DNA from: Prochlorococcus sp. AG-363-A16
Lineage (GTDB): Bacteria; Cyanobacteriota; Cyanobacteriia; PCC-6307; Cyanobiaceae
Assembly: GCA_003280345.1 (NCBI GenBank)
Contig: QCFB01000016.1
Location: 1-38,650 of the forward strand
Length of the DNA: 38,650 nucleotides
Reading direction: 5' to 3'
Position 1 is the first letter of the stretch. Each line of letters begins with the position of its first letter. The notes under the pieces are model-generated. The model saw only the letters and a program-made list of their open reading frames with translations, did not search any database and was not told the origin of the DNA. Position numbers and translations under genes: made by a program. Shown in pieces: positions 1-9,843 of the stretch.

Positions 1-213
1 CTTGAACTTGAAAAGCATGAATGAAACCCATCCCACAATTAAATTGCAGACACTGTCCTTAAAAGGCAATTGCCAACTTAGCCATAGATTGTCTATCTGA
101 GATGTCAGCAATCAAATTCAAGGGACGTGGGCAGTTACTCACCTAAACAAGTTCTCACATCCATTAAATTTAAGAGTCCATCTTGAACTTGAAACAACTT
201 TCCTTTTCATAAG
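1..213. other. Left-edge intergenic region, no gene seen
   Basis: No reading frame or RNA gene can be supported here. The only structure noticed is a 13-bp direct repeat, CTTGAACTTGAAA, at 1-13 and 182-194; each copy is itself a tandem CTTGAA. The second copy lies about 20 nt before the ATG of the radical SAM gene. It could be chance in AT-rich DNA. Confidence 0.5.
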
Positions 214-1839
214 ATGGTTAATGCTTCTTCTCTGGGATCAAGTCAAGTCAAAAAGTCTTCATCCATTTCTCCAACAGAAAAAATCTTGCTTATCCGATTG
301 CCTTGCAATCCGATATTCCCAATTGGACCAATATATCTTGCTGATCATTTGCATAAGTGTTTTCCGGAAGTTCCCCAACGGATTCTTGATCTAGCTGCAA
401 TACCTGTTCTTGATGTGGAAAGAATTTTGATAGCTGATATAAAAAAATTTCGTCCATCATTGCTAATCTTTTCTTGGAGAGACATACAAATCTATGCCCC
501 TGTGGATGGGAGAGGGGGCAACCCACTTCAAAACTCTTTTGAAGCGTTTTATGCGCGCAACCCATTCAAAAGGCTACGAGGTGCGATTGGTGGCCTTCGT
601 TTAATGACTAGTCATTATGGAGAACTCTGGAGGAATCAACGCTTAATTAAAAATGGCCTCAAGTGTGCACGTCGTCATAACAAAGAAGCTCGGGTAGTGA
701 TAGGTGGCGGAGCAGTCAGTGTTTTTTATGAGCAACTAGGAAAGTCTTTACCAAAAGGAACAATCATTTCTGTCGGAGAGGGTGAACCTCTCTTAGAAAA
801 GTTATTACGTGGACAATCAATAATCGACGAAAGATGTTTTATAGCGGGTCAATTACCAAGAAAAGGTCTCATACACGAACAACCTAAAAGCCTTCCGAAA
901 ACTGCATGCAATTACAAATATATTTCTTCGATTTGGCCACAATTAAATTGGTATCTTGAAGGAGGTGACTTCTATATAGGCGTTCAAACAAAGAGAGGCT
1001 GTCCACACAACTGTTGCTATTGCGTATATACAGTTGTTGAAGGGAAACAGGTACGTGTTAATCCTGCTCAAGAAGTTGTGGCAGAAATGCGTCAGCTTTA
1101 TGACCTAGGTGTACGCTCCTTTTGGTTTACGGATGCACAATTCATTCCTGCTCGCAGATATATAGAAGATGCCAAAGAACTCCTACGAGCAATTCAAGAA
1201 GAAGGTCTTTCAGATATTAAATGGGCTGCATATATACGTGCTGACAACCTTGATGCGGAATTAGCAGATTTGATGGTTGCTACTGGCATGAGCTACTTCG
1301 AGATTGGAATTACCTCTGGTTCGCAAGAGTTAGTAAGAAAAATGCGTATGGGGTACAACCTTCGAACAGTTCTAGAAAGCTGCCAATTACTTGCTCAAGC
1401 AGGATTTAAAGATCACGTTTCTGTAAATTATTCGTTCAACGTAATCGATGAAAGTTCGGAAACAATACGTCAAACAATTGCTTATCACAAAGAGCTTGAA
1501 CGGATTTTTGGTAAAAGTAAAGTTGAACCGGCAATTTTCTTTATTGGGCTTCAACCACATACCCATCTTGAACAATATGGATTTGAAAATGGTCTAATCC
1601 AACCTGGATATAACCCTATGAGCATGATGCCTTGGACTGCTAGAAAGCTTTTGTGGAATCCAGAGCCAATGGGGAAAGTTTTTGGAAGAATCTGTTTAGA
1701 AGCATTTGACACTTGTCCAAATGATTTTGGTCGCACTGTTATTGACTTACTTGAAAGAGACTACGGGGTCGCGCCTATAGAAGAAGCTTTACACGCGCCA
1801 TTAATAGGCGGACCAGCTATAGCAAATGCAGTGCGGTAA
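214..1839 (+). CDS. B12-binding-type radical SAM protein, substrate unknown
   Basis: The 541-residue protein has a radical SAM core with the cluster motif RGCPHNCCYC (C263, C267, C270), which would hold a 4Fe-4S cluster and cleave S-adenosylmethionine. Residues about 25-190 look like the Rossmann-type cobalamin-binding domain that precedes the core in BchE-like enzymes, with VVIGGGAVS and ISVGEGEP segments. I see no DxHxxG motif for a lower-axial histidine, so cobalamin, if bound, would lack it. The ATG at 214 has no strong Shine-Dalgarno sequence. The last 79 nt overlap the end of the opposite-strand CPBP gene. The family is known for methyl transfers and cyclisations, but the sequence alone does not reveal the substrate. 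Confidence 0.85.
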   Translation: MVNASSLGSSQVKKSSSISPTEKILLIRLPCNPIFPIGPIYLADHLHKCFPEVPQRILDLAAIPVLDVERILIADIKKFRPSLLIFSWRDIQIYAPVDGRGGNPLQNSFEAFYARNPFKRLRGAIGGLRLMTSHYGELWRNQRLIKNGLKCARRHNKEARVVIGGGAVSVFYEQLGKSLPKGTIISVGEGEPLLEKLLRGQSIIDERCFIAGQLPRKGLIHEQPKSLPKTACNYKYISSIWPQLNWYLEGGDFYIGVQTKRGCPHNCCYCVYTVVEGKQVRVNPAQEVVAEMRQLYDLGVRSFWFTDAQFIPARRYIEDAKELLRAIQEEGLSDIKWAAYIRADNLDAELADLMVATGMSYFEIGITSGSQELVRKMRMGYNLRTVLESCQLLAQAGFKDHVSVNYSFNVIDESSETIRQTIAYHKELERIFGKSKVEPAIFFIGLQPHTHLEQYGFENGLIQPGYNPMSMMPWTARKLLWNPEPMGKVFGRICLEAFDTCPNDFGRTVIDLLERDYGVAPIEEALHAPLIGGPAIANAVR

Positions 1840-2675
1840 TGCCAAATCAATAAGGAGAATATAAATATCGCAAAGAATCCTCCAATTGGATTAGGAGCCA
1901 ATCCACCTGGACCAAAAAACCAATTAGGCAAATTTGAGGAAAATTCAACCAAATCAGACGTACACAAAAACCAACCTCCTACAAATCCACCATGCATCCC
2001 TATAGATCCCCACAAACATCCATTATCAAGAATTCGCCTTATAGCCAACAATAGTCCCAAAAGAAATAACCCCATAATTAAGCCACTAAATTCCCAAAGA
2101 CTCATATTTGTTGATTGAATATGAGCCAAACTAAAAATTGCAGCTTGGCTAATAATGCTCCAACGATATCCAATCAACAAAGATAATTCACCCCATAACC
2201 AACCACGAAAGATCAGTTCTTCTGCAAAGCCAATACCAATGCCGAGCAATAATGCATTTAAAAAGCTCTGAATTGTCAAATCAATTTGCCAAGAACCCCA
2301 AGACCCTAAAAATGCAAAAATCAACACGACAACAATCAAACTAAAAGACAAGCAGATACCCCTTAAAAAACATGTCCAACCCTTTCGAATATCTAAGCGG
2401 GTTATTCCAAGAGCTTGCCAAGGCCGAACTTCTCTCCATCGCAATCTTATCCAAATTGGCAATGACATCAAAAATAGCAAGAAGGTAAATATTGTTCCTA
2501 TTAATGGCAGTTGATCTTTTTGAAAAATAACCCCTAGAAAGAACATAGTTTGGGCAATTAACCATCCAAATAAGTAAAGAGAAGGCATAAGTATTAACAA
2601 AGATATCCAACGCTTTAAATTCTTCAATGAAGCATTTGAGGGGAAAATTTTCAAGGAATCAAGTTTCCTTTTCAA
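1761..2675 (-). CDS. CPBP family intramembrane metalloprotease-like protein
   Basis: The 304-residue membrane protein has several hydrophobic spans and the CPBP (CAAX protease/bacteriocin-processing, Abi) signatures: AEELIFRGW (E152, E153, R157), FSLAHIQSTN (H185) and SIGMHGG (H228). In this family the Glu pair and the histidines form the active site of a membrane-embedded protease. The substrate is unknown. The start used is a TTG that overlaps the end of clpS by 17 nt, suggesting co-transcription with clpS and dapL. The first ATG, at 2588, would remove 29 residues. The 3' end overlaps the convergent radical SAM gene by 79 nt. Confidence 0.82.
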   Translation of the reverse strand: MKRKLDSLKIFPSNASLKNLKRWISLLILMPSLYLFGWLIAQTMFFLGVIFQKDQLPLIGTIFTFLLFLMSLPIWIRLRWREVRPWQALGITRLDIRKGWTCFLRGICLSFSLIVVVLIFAFLGSWGSWQIDLTIQSFLNALLLGIGIGFAEELIFRGWLWGELSLLIGYRWSIISQAAIFSLAHIQSTNMSLWEFSGLIMGLFLLGLLLAIRRILDNGCLWGSIGMHGGFVGGWFLCTSDLVEFSSNLPNWFFGPGGLAPNPIGGFFAIFIFSLLIWHYRTAFAIAGPPINGACKASSIGATP

Positions 2676-2973
2676 TGGTACTTGTAAGTCCTTTCATTTT
2701 TAGCGTCTCTGAATAGAACTCTGCAGGCTCTAAATCACAAACAATAACCAAACCTACGCCATTATTGTGAGCTTCAAGCATCACAGCTATTGCATCTTGC
2801 TCACTTAGCTGTGGAACAACCTCTCGCAATGATTGCACCACATATTCCATAGTGTTAACTGGGTCATTGTGAAGTAGCACCTTGTAACGAGGCGAGGTCT
2901 TTCGAGCCCTTTCGACCTCCTTTTCAATAACCGGTGAACCAACCATGCTAAAAGTTGGAGCCTCTAATGCCAT
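2659..2973 (-). CDS. clpS: ATP-dependent Clp protease adaptor ClpS
   Basis: ClpS binds the N-domain of ClpA/ClpC and delivers N-end-rule substrates to the Clp protease in the cytoplasm. The core is clear: RYKVLLHNDPVNTMEYVV carries the HNDP loop that binds the substrate N-terminus, followed by AVMLEAHNNGVGLV and a LEPAEFYSE C-terminal segment. I chose the ATG at 2973 (104 residues) because that matches the usual ClpS length. The frame stays open to an ATG at 3036 that overlaps the dapL stop as TAATG, giving 125 residues with an atypical hydrophobic N-terminus. The gene sits between dapL and the CPBP gene in an overlapping minus-strand run. Confidence 0.93.
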   Translation of the reverse strand: MALEAPTFSMVGSPVIEKEVERARKTSPRYKVLLHNDPVNTMEYVVQSLREVVPQLSEQDAIAVMLEAHNNGVGLVIVCDLEPAEFYSETLKMKGLTSTIEKET

Positions 2974-3035
2974 CAAAACATATTTAATTCGAGTCCAACT
3001 TACGAGAAGTGTAATTTTTTGCTTAGCAGTTTCCA

Positions 3036-4262
3036 TTAAAGACTTTGTATGCGTTGCATTGCTTTTTCAACATTTTCACGACTGTTAAAGGCGGAAAGCC
3101 TGTAATAGCCTTCACCAGCGGCACCAAACCCACTCCCTGGAGTCCCAACAACATTTGCTTTGGCTAACAAAAGATCAAAGAATCCCCAAGAGTCCATTCC
3201 ATCTGGAACTTTTATCCATACATATGGAGCATGCTTTCCTCCGTAAACCTTTAGTCCAGCCTTGGCAAGATTTTGTCTGATAATTTCAGCATTTTCCATA
3301 TAAAAAGCAACTAAATTCTTAACCTCAGATTGTCCTTTTGGAGAATAAGTAGCCTCAGCACCTCGCTGAACGATATAACTCACCCCATTAAATTTTGTGC
3401 TCTGCCTTCGATTCCACAAACTCCAAATATCAATCATTTCTCCATTTTCAGCTTTACCCTTCAAACTTTTTGGAATAACCGTGAATGCACATCTAGTGCC
3501 TGTAAAACCAGCATTTTTAGAAAATGAACGAAACTCAATTGCACAATTGCTCGCTCCATCGATTTCATAAATCGAATGGGGTAAAGCATCATCTTGAATA
3601 AAAGCTTCGTAAGCAGCATCAAAAAGAATCAAGGCCTCATGTTTTTGTGCATAATCCACCCAAGCAGCAAGCTGATCTTTAGTCGCAACAGCACCAGTTG
3701 GATTATTTGGAAAACAAAGATAGATCACATCAACATGATGTTCTGGAATTTTTGCCTCAAAGCAATTCTCAGCATTAATAGGGAGATACGAAAGTCCTGC
3801 ATAACGTCCTGAACCTCCTGCTTCACCAGTGCGCCCTGCCATCACATTGCTATCTACATAAACGGGATAAACAGGATCTGTTACCGCAATACGGTTTCCC
3901 AAACCAAGGATGTCCAAGATATTGCTGCTATCACACTTTGAGCCATCAGAAACAAAAATTTCATCGGGGTCAATTGCACAGCCACGGGCCTGAAAATCAT
4001 TCCTTGCAATTGCTTCACGAAGCCAAAAGTACCCTTGCTCGGGTCCATAGCCATGAAAACCAGAGACAGTACCCATTTCATCAATGGCTGCTTTCATTGC
4101 TTCTCTACAAGCAGAAGGCAGAGGCTCCGTCACATCACCTATTCCAAGACGAATTAACTCCGATTGCGAGTGCGCGGCACTAAAAGCTTTAACTCTTCGA
4201 GCAATCTCTGGGAAAAGATAACCTGCCTTGAGTTTGAGATAATTACCGTTGACCTGAACCAC
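3036..4262 (-). CDS. dapL: LL-diaminopimelate aminotransferase
   Basis: This PLP-dependent aminotransferase converts tetrahydrodipicolinate directly to LL-diaminopimelate in lysine and peptidoglycan precursor synthesis, the route used by cyanobacteria and plants. The 408-residue protein is full length and shows the fold-type I residues: PNNPTG (N187), LFDAAYEA (D215, Y218) and the Schiff-base lysine in [12 protein letters not shown] (K249). DapL hallmarks include [12 protein letters not shown] and GYGPEQGY. The start is GTG. The stop overlaps the upstream-most possible ATG of clpS. The divergent radical SAM gene begins about 100 nt away, so the short gap probably holds both promoters. Confidence 0.96.
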   Translation of the reverse strand: MVQVNGNYLKLKAGYLFPEIARRVKAFSAAHSQSELIRLGIGDVTEPLPSACREAMKAAIDEMGTVSGFHGYGPEQGYFWLREAIARNDFQARGCAIDPDEIFVSDGSKCDSSNILDILGLGNRIAVTDPVYPVYVDSNVMAGRTGEAGGSGRYAGLSYLPINAENCFEAKIPEHHVDVIYLCFPNNPTGAVATKDQLAAWVDYAQKHEALILFDAAYEAFIQDDALPHSIYEIDGASNCAIEFRSFSKNAGFTGTRCAFTVIPKSLKGKAENGEMIDIWSLWNRRQSTKFNGVSYIVQRGAEATYSPKGQSEVKNLVAFYMENAEIIRQNLAKAGLKVYGGKHAPYVWIKVPDGMDSWGFFDLLLAKANVVGTPGSGFGAAGEGYYRLSAFNSRENVEKAMQRIQSL

Positions 4263-4361
4263 TAGAGCAAAAAACTAATTTGAGGCATCTTGCTATGGAG
4301 AGAGTGCTTTTGGGGAGGGGGAACTCCATACGATGTAGAAAAGAGAAAGCCATTCTCTATC

Positions 4362-7052
4362 GTGAATATTGACTCTAAAACCTCTATAGAACAAGAAAAT
4401 CTTTCTGAGCCAATTGATTTCGAACAATTGGTTGATCTTGGAATTCACAAGCCTGCCCGTTACATGGGGCAGGAATTAGGTATTAAGACCCACAATTGGC
4501 ATTCATCAAAGGTTAGGTGGGCGCTTACCTATCCAGAAATCTACGAAGTTGGCGCGAGCAATCTTGGCCACATTATTCTCTATTCAATTCTGAACACACT
4601 TCCTGGGCAATTCTGTGATCGAGCCTACCTTCCTGGAGCAGACCTAGCGAAGCGACTAAGGCAACATAAACAGCCATTGTTTGCAGTTGAAAGTCGGCGA
4701 CCTCTTTATGCATTTGACATCCTTGGGTTCAGCTTGAGCTACGAGCTAGGAGCAACCAATATCTTGGAGATGATTTCATTAGCAGGAATACCTCTTTATT
4801 CAAAAGATCGTGCAAATCATGAATTAAGCCATCCTGATTCCCCTCCATTAATTTTTGCTGGAGGTCCAACTGCAACAAGCAACCCTGAGCCATATGCAGA
4901 CTTTTTTGATTTTGTAGCACTAGGGGACGGTGAGGAATTATTACCTGAAATTGGCCTTGTCGTATCAGAGTCCAAAACAGCAAATATCAGCCGTTCTGCA
5001 TTACTTCGCGATCTTTCTGAAATACCTGGAGTTTATGTCCCCTCTCTTTACCACCAGGTAAGTGGTTTGGGTGCTGTAGAACCTTTAGCCAGCTCTGCAC
5101 CGAAAAGGATTTTGAGGCGAGTTGCGACTCCAATGCCGCACTACTCAATGGGATTAGTCCCCAACATAGAAACGATTCATGATCGGTTAACAATTGAAAT
5201 CCGCAGAGGGTGCACAAGAGGATGTCGTTTTTGCCAACCAGGAATGCTGACCCGCCCAGCAAGAGATGTAGACCCTCAAGAAGTCATTAGTGCTGTAGAG
5301 CTTGGCATGCAAAAAACTGGGTACAGCGACTTTTCACTTCTATCTCTTAGTTGTAGTGACTATCTAGCTTTACCTGCAGTAGGAGTTGAGCTTCGCAATC
5401 GATTAGCTAAAGAAAACATTACTCTCCAACTTCCAAGTCAAAGAATAGATCGATTTGATGATGAGATTGCTCACATCCTGGGGGGAGCACGTCAAGCGGG
5501 CCTAACTTTTGCACCAGAGGCCGGCACGCAAAAGCTACGAAACATAGTCAACAAAGGACTCACTGATGAAGATCTACTCAATGGAATAAGAAAAGCAATG
5601 GAGAACGGATACAGAAAAATAAAGCTCTATTTCATGATTGGATTACCTGGAGAAACTGATGAAGATGTCCTAGCGATTGCCACAACCTGCAAAAATCTTC
5701 AAGAAAAGTGCCGTGATTTAGGGCGTCTCAAACTGAATGTCACCATCAGCAACTTCACACCCAAACCACATACACCTTTTCAATGGCACAGTGTTTCAAA
5801 AGCTGAATTTGAACACAGACAAAAAATTCTTAGAGCTGCTCTAAAAGCTCTTCAAGGAGTTAAAGGAAACTTCACGGACCTTCGAATCTCAGCAATGGAA
5901 GATTTTGTAGGTCGCGGAGATAGAAATTTAGCTCCTGTTATTGAAGCAGCCTGGCGTGCTGGGGCTGGCATGGATGCTTGGTTCGAATGCCTAGAACAAA
6001 CCTATGAAGCATGGATAAATGCCATTTCGACTTTTGGACTAAAAGATAAGTTCAGAGAACTAGAAATAGGAAGTTGGGATCTAGTTCAATCACTTAGGAA
6101 AGATGAACTCCTACAATTTTGTGCTAAACCACTTCCTTGGGATCACATAGATACTGGCATAGAAAAAGATTGGTTAGCTCATGACCTTCAAAACGCTCTA
6201 AATCAAGAAGTAATACCAGATTGTTCATTTGATAGTTGCAGCCAATGTGGCGTATGCGGGCCTGTACTAGGTCAAAACGTAATAGTGAGGCCTTCTCTGC
6301 CTCCTACTCAGCTGCCTAAAGAGGCTCCCCCAAGCAACAAAGCATGCCGTATCAGATTACGTTTTTCCAAAACAAAACCGATGCATTTAATCAGCCACCT
6401 TGATTTAGTGCGTCTATTTGAAAGAGCAATGCGAAGAAGCAAACTGCCTTTTAGTTACACAGGTGGGTTTCACCCTCTCCCAAGATTGCAAATAGCCCTT
6501 GCTCTACCTTTAGGAGTAGAAGCCTTGGGCGAGTGGATGGATATAGATTTCTACGAAACAATCGAAGCAGAATATATGAGAAAGAAACTTCAAAAAGCCT
6601 TACCCAATGGAATAGAGCTAATTAAAGCTATAGAAGTTTCAATAAATAATTGCAATCTTTCCAAAGAGCTTGCGGAAGCAATCTGGAGTTTCGATTTAAA
6701 CGCTATATCACAGCACAAACCTAACTCTCTTGATTGGAAAAATGCCTTATGTTCCGTCATGCAAGCAAAGCAACTTATTTGGCATGACACTGATAAAAAA
6801 GGGAGGCCTAGGCAACGAGATTTCAAACCTCAGCTGAAGTCTCTTCAATTAAAGAATAAAGTTATGCAAGGTATGGAATTTGCCCCAATAACGAGTGCAC
6901 GTGTTGAACTAAATACTCTGATAGATCCTATGGGGAGAGGCCTTAAGCCCATTCAAATACAACACTGGGTAGAAGAATATTTTGGATATTCACTAGAAAT
7001 CTCACGTGTCAAAAGAAATGAACTCCTTTTACTCAATGCTAAGGTCTTATAG
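4362..7052 (+). CDS. Radical SAM protein with C-terminal DUF2344 domain (TIGR03960-like)
   Basis: The protein is about 896 residues from the GTG at 4362. A B12-binding-like N-terminal part (YPEIYEVGASNLG, IFAGGPTATSNPEP, VALGDGEELLPE) is followed by a radical SAM core with RGCTRGCRFC (C284, C288, C291). Around residues 620-634 lies a compact C-x4-C-x2-C-x2-C motif that could hold a second iron-sulfur cluster. From about residue 660 a DUF2344 domain follows (LRFSKTKPMHLISHLDLVRL, GGFHPLPRLQIALALPLG). This architecture is common in bacteria and its reaction is not known to me. The frame is also open to a TTG at 4290, but that would leave only 27 nt to divergent dapL. It lies upstream of rne. 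Confidence 0.85.
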   Translation: MNIDSKTSIEQENLSEPIDFEQLVDLGIHKPARYMGQELGIKTHNWHSSKVRWALTYPEIYEVGASNLGHIILYSILNTLPGQFCDRAYLPGADLAKRLRQHKQPLFAVESRRPLYAFDILGFSLSYELGATNILEMISLAGIPLYSKDRANHELSHPDSPPLIFAGGPTATSNPEPYADFFDFVALGDGEELLPEIGLVVSESKTANISRSALLRDLSEIPGVYVPSLYHQVSGLGAVEPLASSAPKRILRRVATPMPHYSMGLVPNIETIHDRLTIEIRRGCTRGCRFCQPGMLTRPARDVDPQEVISAVELGMQKTGYSDFSLLSLSCSDYLALPAVGVELRNRLAKENITLQLPSQRIDRFDDEIAHILGGARQAGLTFAPEAGTQKLRNIVNKGLTDEDLLNGIRKAMENGYRKIKLYFMIGLPGETDEDVLAIATTCKNLQEKCRDLGRLKLNVTISNFTPKPHTPFQWHSVSKAEFEHRQKILRAALKALQGVKGNFTDLRISAMEDFVGRGDRNLAPVIEAAWRAGAGMDAWFECLEQTYEAWINAISTFGLKDKFRELEIGSWDLVQSLRKDELLQFCAKPLPWDHIDTGIEKDWLAHDLQNALNQEVIPDCSFDSCSQCGVCGPVLGQNVIVRPSLPPTQLPKEAPPSNKACRIRLRFSKTKPMHLISHLDLVRLFERAMRRSKLPFSYTGGFHPLPRLQIALALPLGVEALGEWMDIDFYETIEAEYMRKKLQKALPNGIELIKAIEVSINNCNLSKELAEAIWSFDLNAISQHKPNSLDWKNALCSVMQAKQLIWHDTDKKGRPRQRDFKPQLKSLQLKNKVMQGMEFAPITSARVELNTLIDPMGRGLKPIQIQHWVEEYFGYSLEISRVKRNELLLLNAKVL

Positions 7053-7311
7053 AGATGCGAATTAAAAGGCAGATTCTGCCAATAGCGTGTCCAAGCCTTT
7101 CTTACCCCCAAACATGAGGAAAGCGAGGCTTTTTGCCTCTCTCATATTTCTGGGCCGATAGCTCCGGATCAATAAATCGCATCTCTCATAGGAGCTATTG
7201 CTCCGCCAACTTTCATCGACCTTTGGTCGTCAATGAGTGATCTACAACTATCAGCGTGACTGAAAGGTGTAGTCGACTCTGAGCCAAAAATGGCTACTAC
7301 TCTTTTTTTAT
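7053..7311 (+). promoter_or_regulatory. Structured 5' leader of rne
   Basis: The 259-nt gap before rne is full of inverted repeats. ATGAG/CTCAT encloses GAGGC-TTTTT-GCCTC (7114-7145). ATAGCTCC/GGAGCTAT pairs 7158-7165 with 7191-7198. CGACC-TTT-GGTCG lies at 7217-7229. Finally GTAGT, an 8-nt bulge, AGCC-AAAAAT-GGCT and ACTAC (7269-7300) is followed by TCTTTTTTT ending just before the ATG at 7312. The last element looks like a terminator or attenuator ending at the start codon, or a U-rich RNase E cleavage site. RNase E is known to control its own mRNA through the leader in other bacteria; that it does so here is inference. Confidence 0.55.
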
Positions 7312-9231
7312 ATGCCTCAGCAAATTATCATTGCTGAGCAGTTGCGAATAGCAGCACTGCTCACCGATGAGCGAGTAGACGAATTAATCGTCGCCCAAGG
7401 TCGCTACCAAATTGGAGATGTTTTTCTAGGCACAGTTGAAAATGTTCTGCCTGGAATTGATGCTGCATTTGTCAACATTGGCGAAAGCGAAAAAAACGGC
7501 TTTATCCATGTAAGCGACTTAGGTCCCTTGCGACTTAAGCAAGGAGCCGCTGGTATTACCGAGCTACTTGAACCACGTCAAAAAGTGTTGGTTCAAGTAA
7601 TGAAAGAGCCAACAGGCACAAAAGGGCCAAGGCTTACAGGCAACCTGGCTCTTCCAGGTCGATATCTTGTACTCCAACCAAATGGACAAGGTGTCAATAT
7701 CTCTCGTCGAATCAACTCTGAAGGAGAGCGTAATCGGCTGAGAGCGCTCGGCGTATTAGTAAAACCACCCGGGACGGGATTACTAATCAGAACCGAAGCG
7801 AATGAAATTGGCGAAGAATTACTTATTGATGACCTTGAGAGCCTTCTTAAACAATGGGAAGCCATCCAACAGGCTGCCGAGAATGTTTCTCCCCCAGTCC
7901 TTTTAAATCGCGACGAGGACTTTATTCATCGAGTCCTTCGTGATCATGTAGGACCGGACTTGTCACGAGTAGTGGTAGAAGATAGCTCCGCTGTAGAGCG
8001 AGTCAGTGGATTCCTTAGTCAAGATGCGCCAAATGTCTTAGTTGAATGCCATAACGAGCCTGTTGAGCTATTAGATCATTACAGAATCAATTCAGCTATC
8101 CACAATGCTCTACAGCCAAGAGTTGATCTCCCATCTGGCGGTTACATCATTATCGAGCCAACTGAAGCTTTGACTGTAATAGATGTGAACTCTGGCTCTT
8201 TCACACGATCTGCAAATGCTCGCGAGACAGTGTTATGGACAAACTGCGAAGCGGCAATAGAAATAGCAAGGCAACTAAAACTACGCAACATCGGTGGAGT
8301 CATCATCATTGATTTCATTGATATGGAATCACGTCGAGATCAGTTGCAATTACTAGAGCATTTCACATCTGCGATTAAAGATGATTCCTCAAGACCTCAA
8401 ATTGCTCAGCTAACTGAGCTTGGATTGGTCGAACTGACTCGAAAACGTCAAGGGCAAAATATTTATGAGTTGTTCGGTAGATCTTGCCCTCATTGTGTTG
8501 GTCTTGGTCATGTAGCTGTGCTCCCAGGGAAAGAGCTGCTTAAGCCATTAGCAACTGCATCAGGCTTGGTGAGATCTGGTTCTATCATTCGCAATGAAGC
8601 ATCTCTTTCCGTAGAGAACAAGAATGGCCGTCGCAAACGTATAGAACGACGAGGTATTGAACCTTTAGTTTCTGAAGATTCTGCGACAACAACTAGTGGA
8701 ATCGAATCAAGCAGCAATTTGAGTGATTCATCAAGCGAAGAAACCTCCTCTACAGATTTCAATGGTCATCGACAAGAACCTGAGCTAATAGCAGTTCCAA
8801 TGGATTGCGAGCAAGAACAAGTATTTAGTGCTCTAGGTTTAAGTCCTCTTCTCTTGCTTGATCCTGCTCCTGAGCATGACAACCTAATGGTAAGAGTGGT
8901 AAGACCTGGGGAGTCAATTGACATTGTTTTAGAGGAAGCTCGTCAGCAACTTGAGGCAAGCTCAAGTAGGCGGCGTAGGAGAGGGCGTTCGAGCAATCGA
9001 AACTTAAATAGAGGAACGGTAGAGAGTGCTAGTTCTCTCAAAGATGAAGCGCTGATCAAGTCCTCTGAGAATGAAACCAAAAACGAAAATATACCTGTAG
9101 ATATCACCAACCTTGAAGATAGTGATTCATTAAAAGATAATGAATTAACTGACTCTGCTTCAAATAACGAAGCTGCAAAAGAAGTAGAAGATCCCCGTAG
9201 AAGAAGAAGACGTTCTTCTGCCTCTAACTGA
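7312..9231 (+). CDS. rne: Ribonuclease E/G family endoribonuclease
   Basis: RNase E is the main single-strand endoribonuclease for mRNA decay and rRNA/tRNA processing. The 639-residue protein is the compact cyanobacterial form. It has an S1 RNA-binding domain in the first ~130 residues ([20 protein letters not shown]), the DNase I-like catalytic part with the metal-binding aspartates in [10 protein letters not shown] (about residue 290) and IIIDFIDM (about 335), and the zinc-link CPHC (about 392). The tail from about residue 430 is Ser/Asn/Glu-rich and disordered-looking, has an RRRRRG patch and ends [13 protein letters not shown]. That ending matches the C-terminal peptide reported to bind PNPase in cyanobacterial RNase E. 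rnhB follows after 1 nt. Confidence 0.96.
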   Translation: MPQQIIIAEQLRIAALLTDERVDELIVAQGRYQIGDVFLGTVENVLPGIDAAFVNIGESEKNGFIHVSDLGPLRLKQGAAGITELLEPRQKVLVQVMKEPTGTKGPRLTGNLALPGRYLVLQPNGQGVNISRRINSEGERNRLRALGVLVKPPGTGLLIRTEANEIGEELLIDDLESLLKQWEAIQQAAENVSPPVLLNRDEDFIHRVLRDHVGPDLSRVVVEDSSAVERVSGFLSQDAPNVLVECHNEPVELLDHYRINSAIHNALQPRVDLPSGGYIIIEPTEALTVIDVNSGSFTRSANARETVLWTNCEAAIEIARQLKLRNIGGVIIIDFIDMESRRDQLQLLEHFTSAIKDDSSRPQIAQLTELGLVELTRKRQGQNIYELFGRSCPHCVGLGHVAVLPGKELLKPLATASGLVRSGSIIRNEASLSVENKNGRRKRIERRGIEPLVSEDSATTTSGIESSSNLSDSSSEETSSTDFNGHRQEPELIAVPMDCEQEQVFSALGLSPLLLLDPAPEHDNLMVRVVRPGESIDIVLEEARQQLEASSSRRRRRGRSSNRNLNRGTVESASSLKDEALIKSSENETKNENIPVDITNLEDSDSLKDNELTDSASNNEAAKEVEDPRRRRRRSSASN

Positions 9232-9232
9232 A

Positions 9233-9820
9233 GTGATTTCCAAAAAAAAGAAGATTGCAGGGGTAGATGAGGTTGGACGTGGTTCTTTATTTGGCCCAGT
9301 TTTTGCTGGCGCTGTTGTACTCAATAGCAGTGCAGAAGCTCAATTACTTAAGGCAGGGCTAAAAGACAGCAAACTCTTGACTGCACGCAAAAGAGCCAGT
9401 CTGATCCCTCTGATTAAAAGAGCATCATCAACTTGGGGATTAGGCCAGGCCTCATCAATAGAAATTGACAGTCTTGGAATCAGAAAAGCAACTGAAAAAG
9501 CAATGCTTAGAGCCCTACAGCGACTATCAAAGCCAATAGATCTTGTTCTGGTAGATGGAATATTGCCAATAAGAATATGGGAAGGCCCCCAACAGACCTT
9601 GGTCCACGGTGAAAGTCAGTCACTATCAATTGCTGCAGCAAGTGTTTTAGCTAAAGAAGCAAGAGACGCCCTAATCAAGCGATTAGCAAAAACATTTCCT
9701 GGATATGAGTTAGAAAAGAATGTTGGCTATGGCACTGCAGTGCATCGCAAGGCACTTTTAAAGCAAGGGATAACAACACTTCATCGGCGAACCTTTTTAT
9801 CAAAAATTTTCTGCGAATGA
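9233..9820 (+). CDS. rnhB: Ribonuclease HII
   Basis: RNase HII cuts the RNA strand of RNA-DNA hybrids and removes misincorporated ribonucleotides from DNA. The 195-residue protein shows the family signatures [14 protein letters not shown] (acidic D11-E12), [12 protein letters not shown], a later LVDG aspartate, and [19 protein letters not shown]. The start is a GTG one base after the rne stop, so it is almost certainly translated from the rne mRNA, grouping two RNA-degrading enzymes. Length is normal for the family. The stop is followed by a 23-nt gap to the convergent DUF1997 gene. Confidence 0.95.
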   Translation: MISKKKKIAGVDEVGRGSLFGPVFAGAVVLNSSAEAQLLKAGLKDSKLLTARKRASLIPLIKRASSTWGLGQASSIEIDSLGIRKATEKAMLRALQRLSKPIDLVLVDGILPIRIWEGPQQTLVHGESQSLSIAAASVLAKEARDALIKRLAKTFPGYELEKNVGYGTAVHRKALLKQGITTLHRRTFLSKIFCE

Positions 9821-9843
9821 AAATTAAATCTACGGATTCAAAA

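Noticed and set aside
7114-7145. Hairpin considered as terminator for the DUF2344 gene
   Set aside because: The T-run lies in the loop and not after the stem, so it is better viewed as part of the rne leader.
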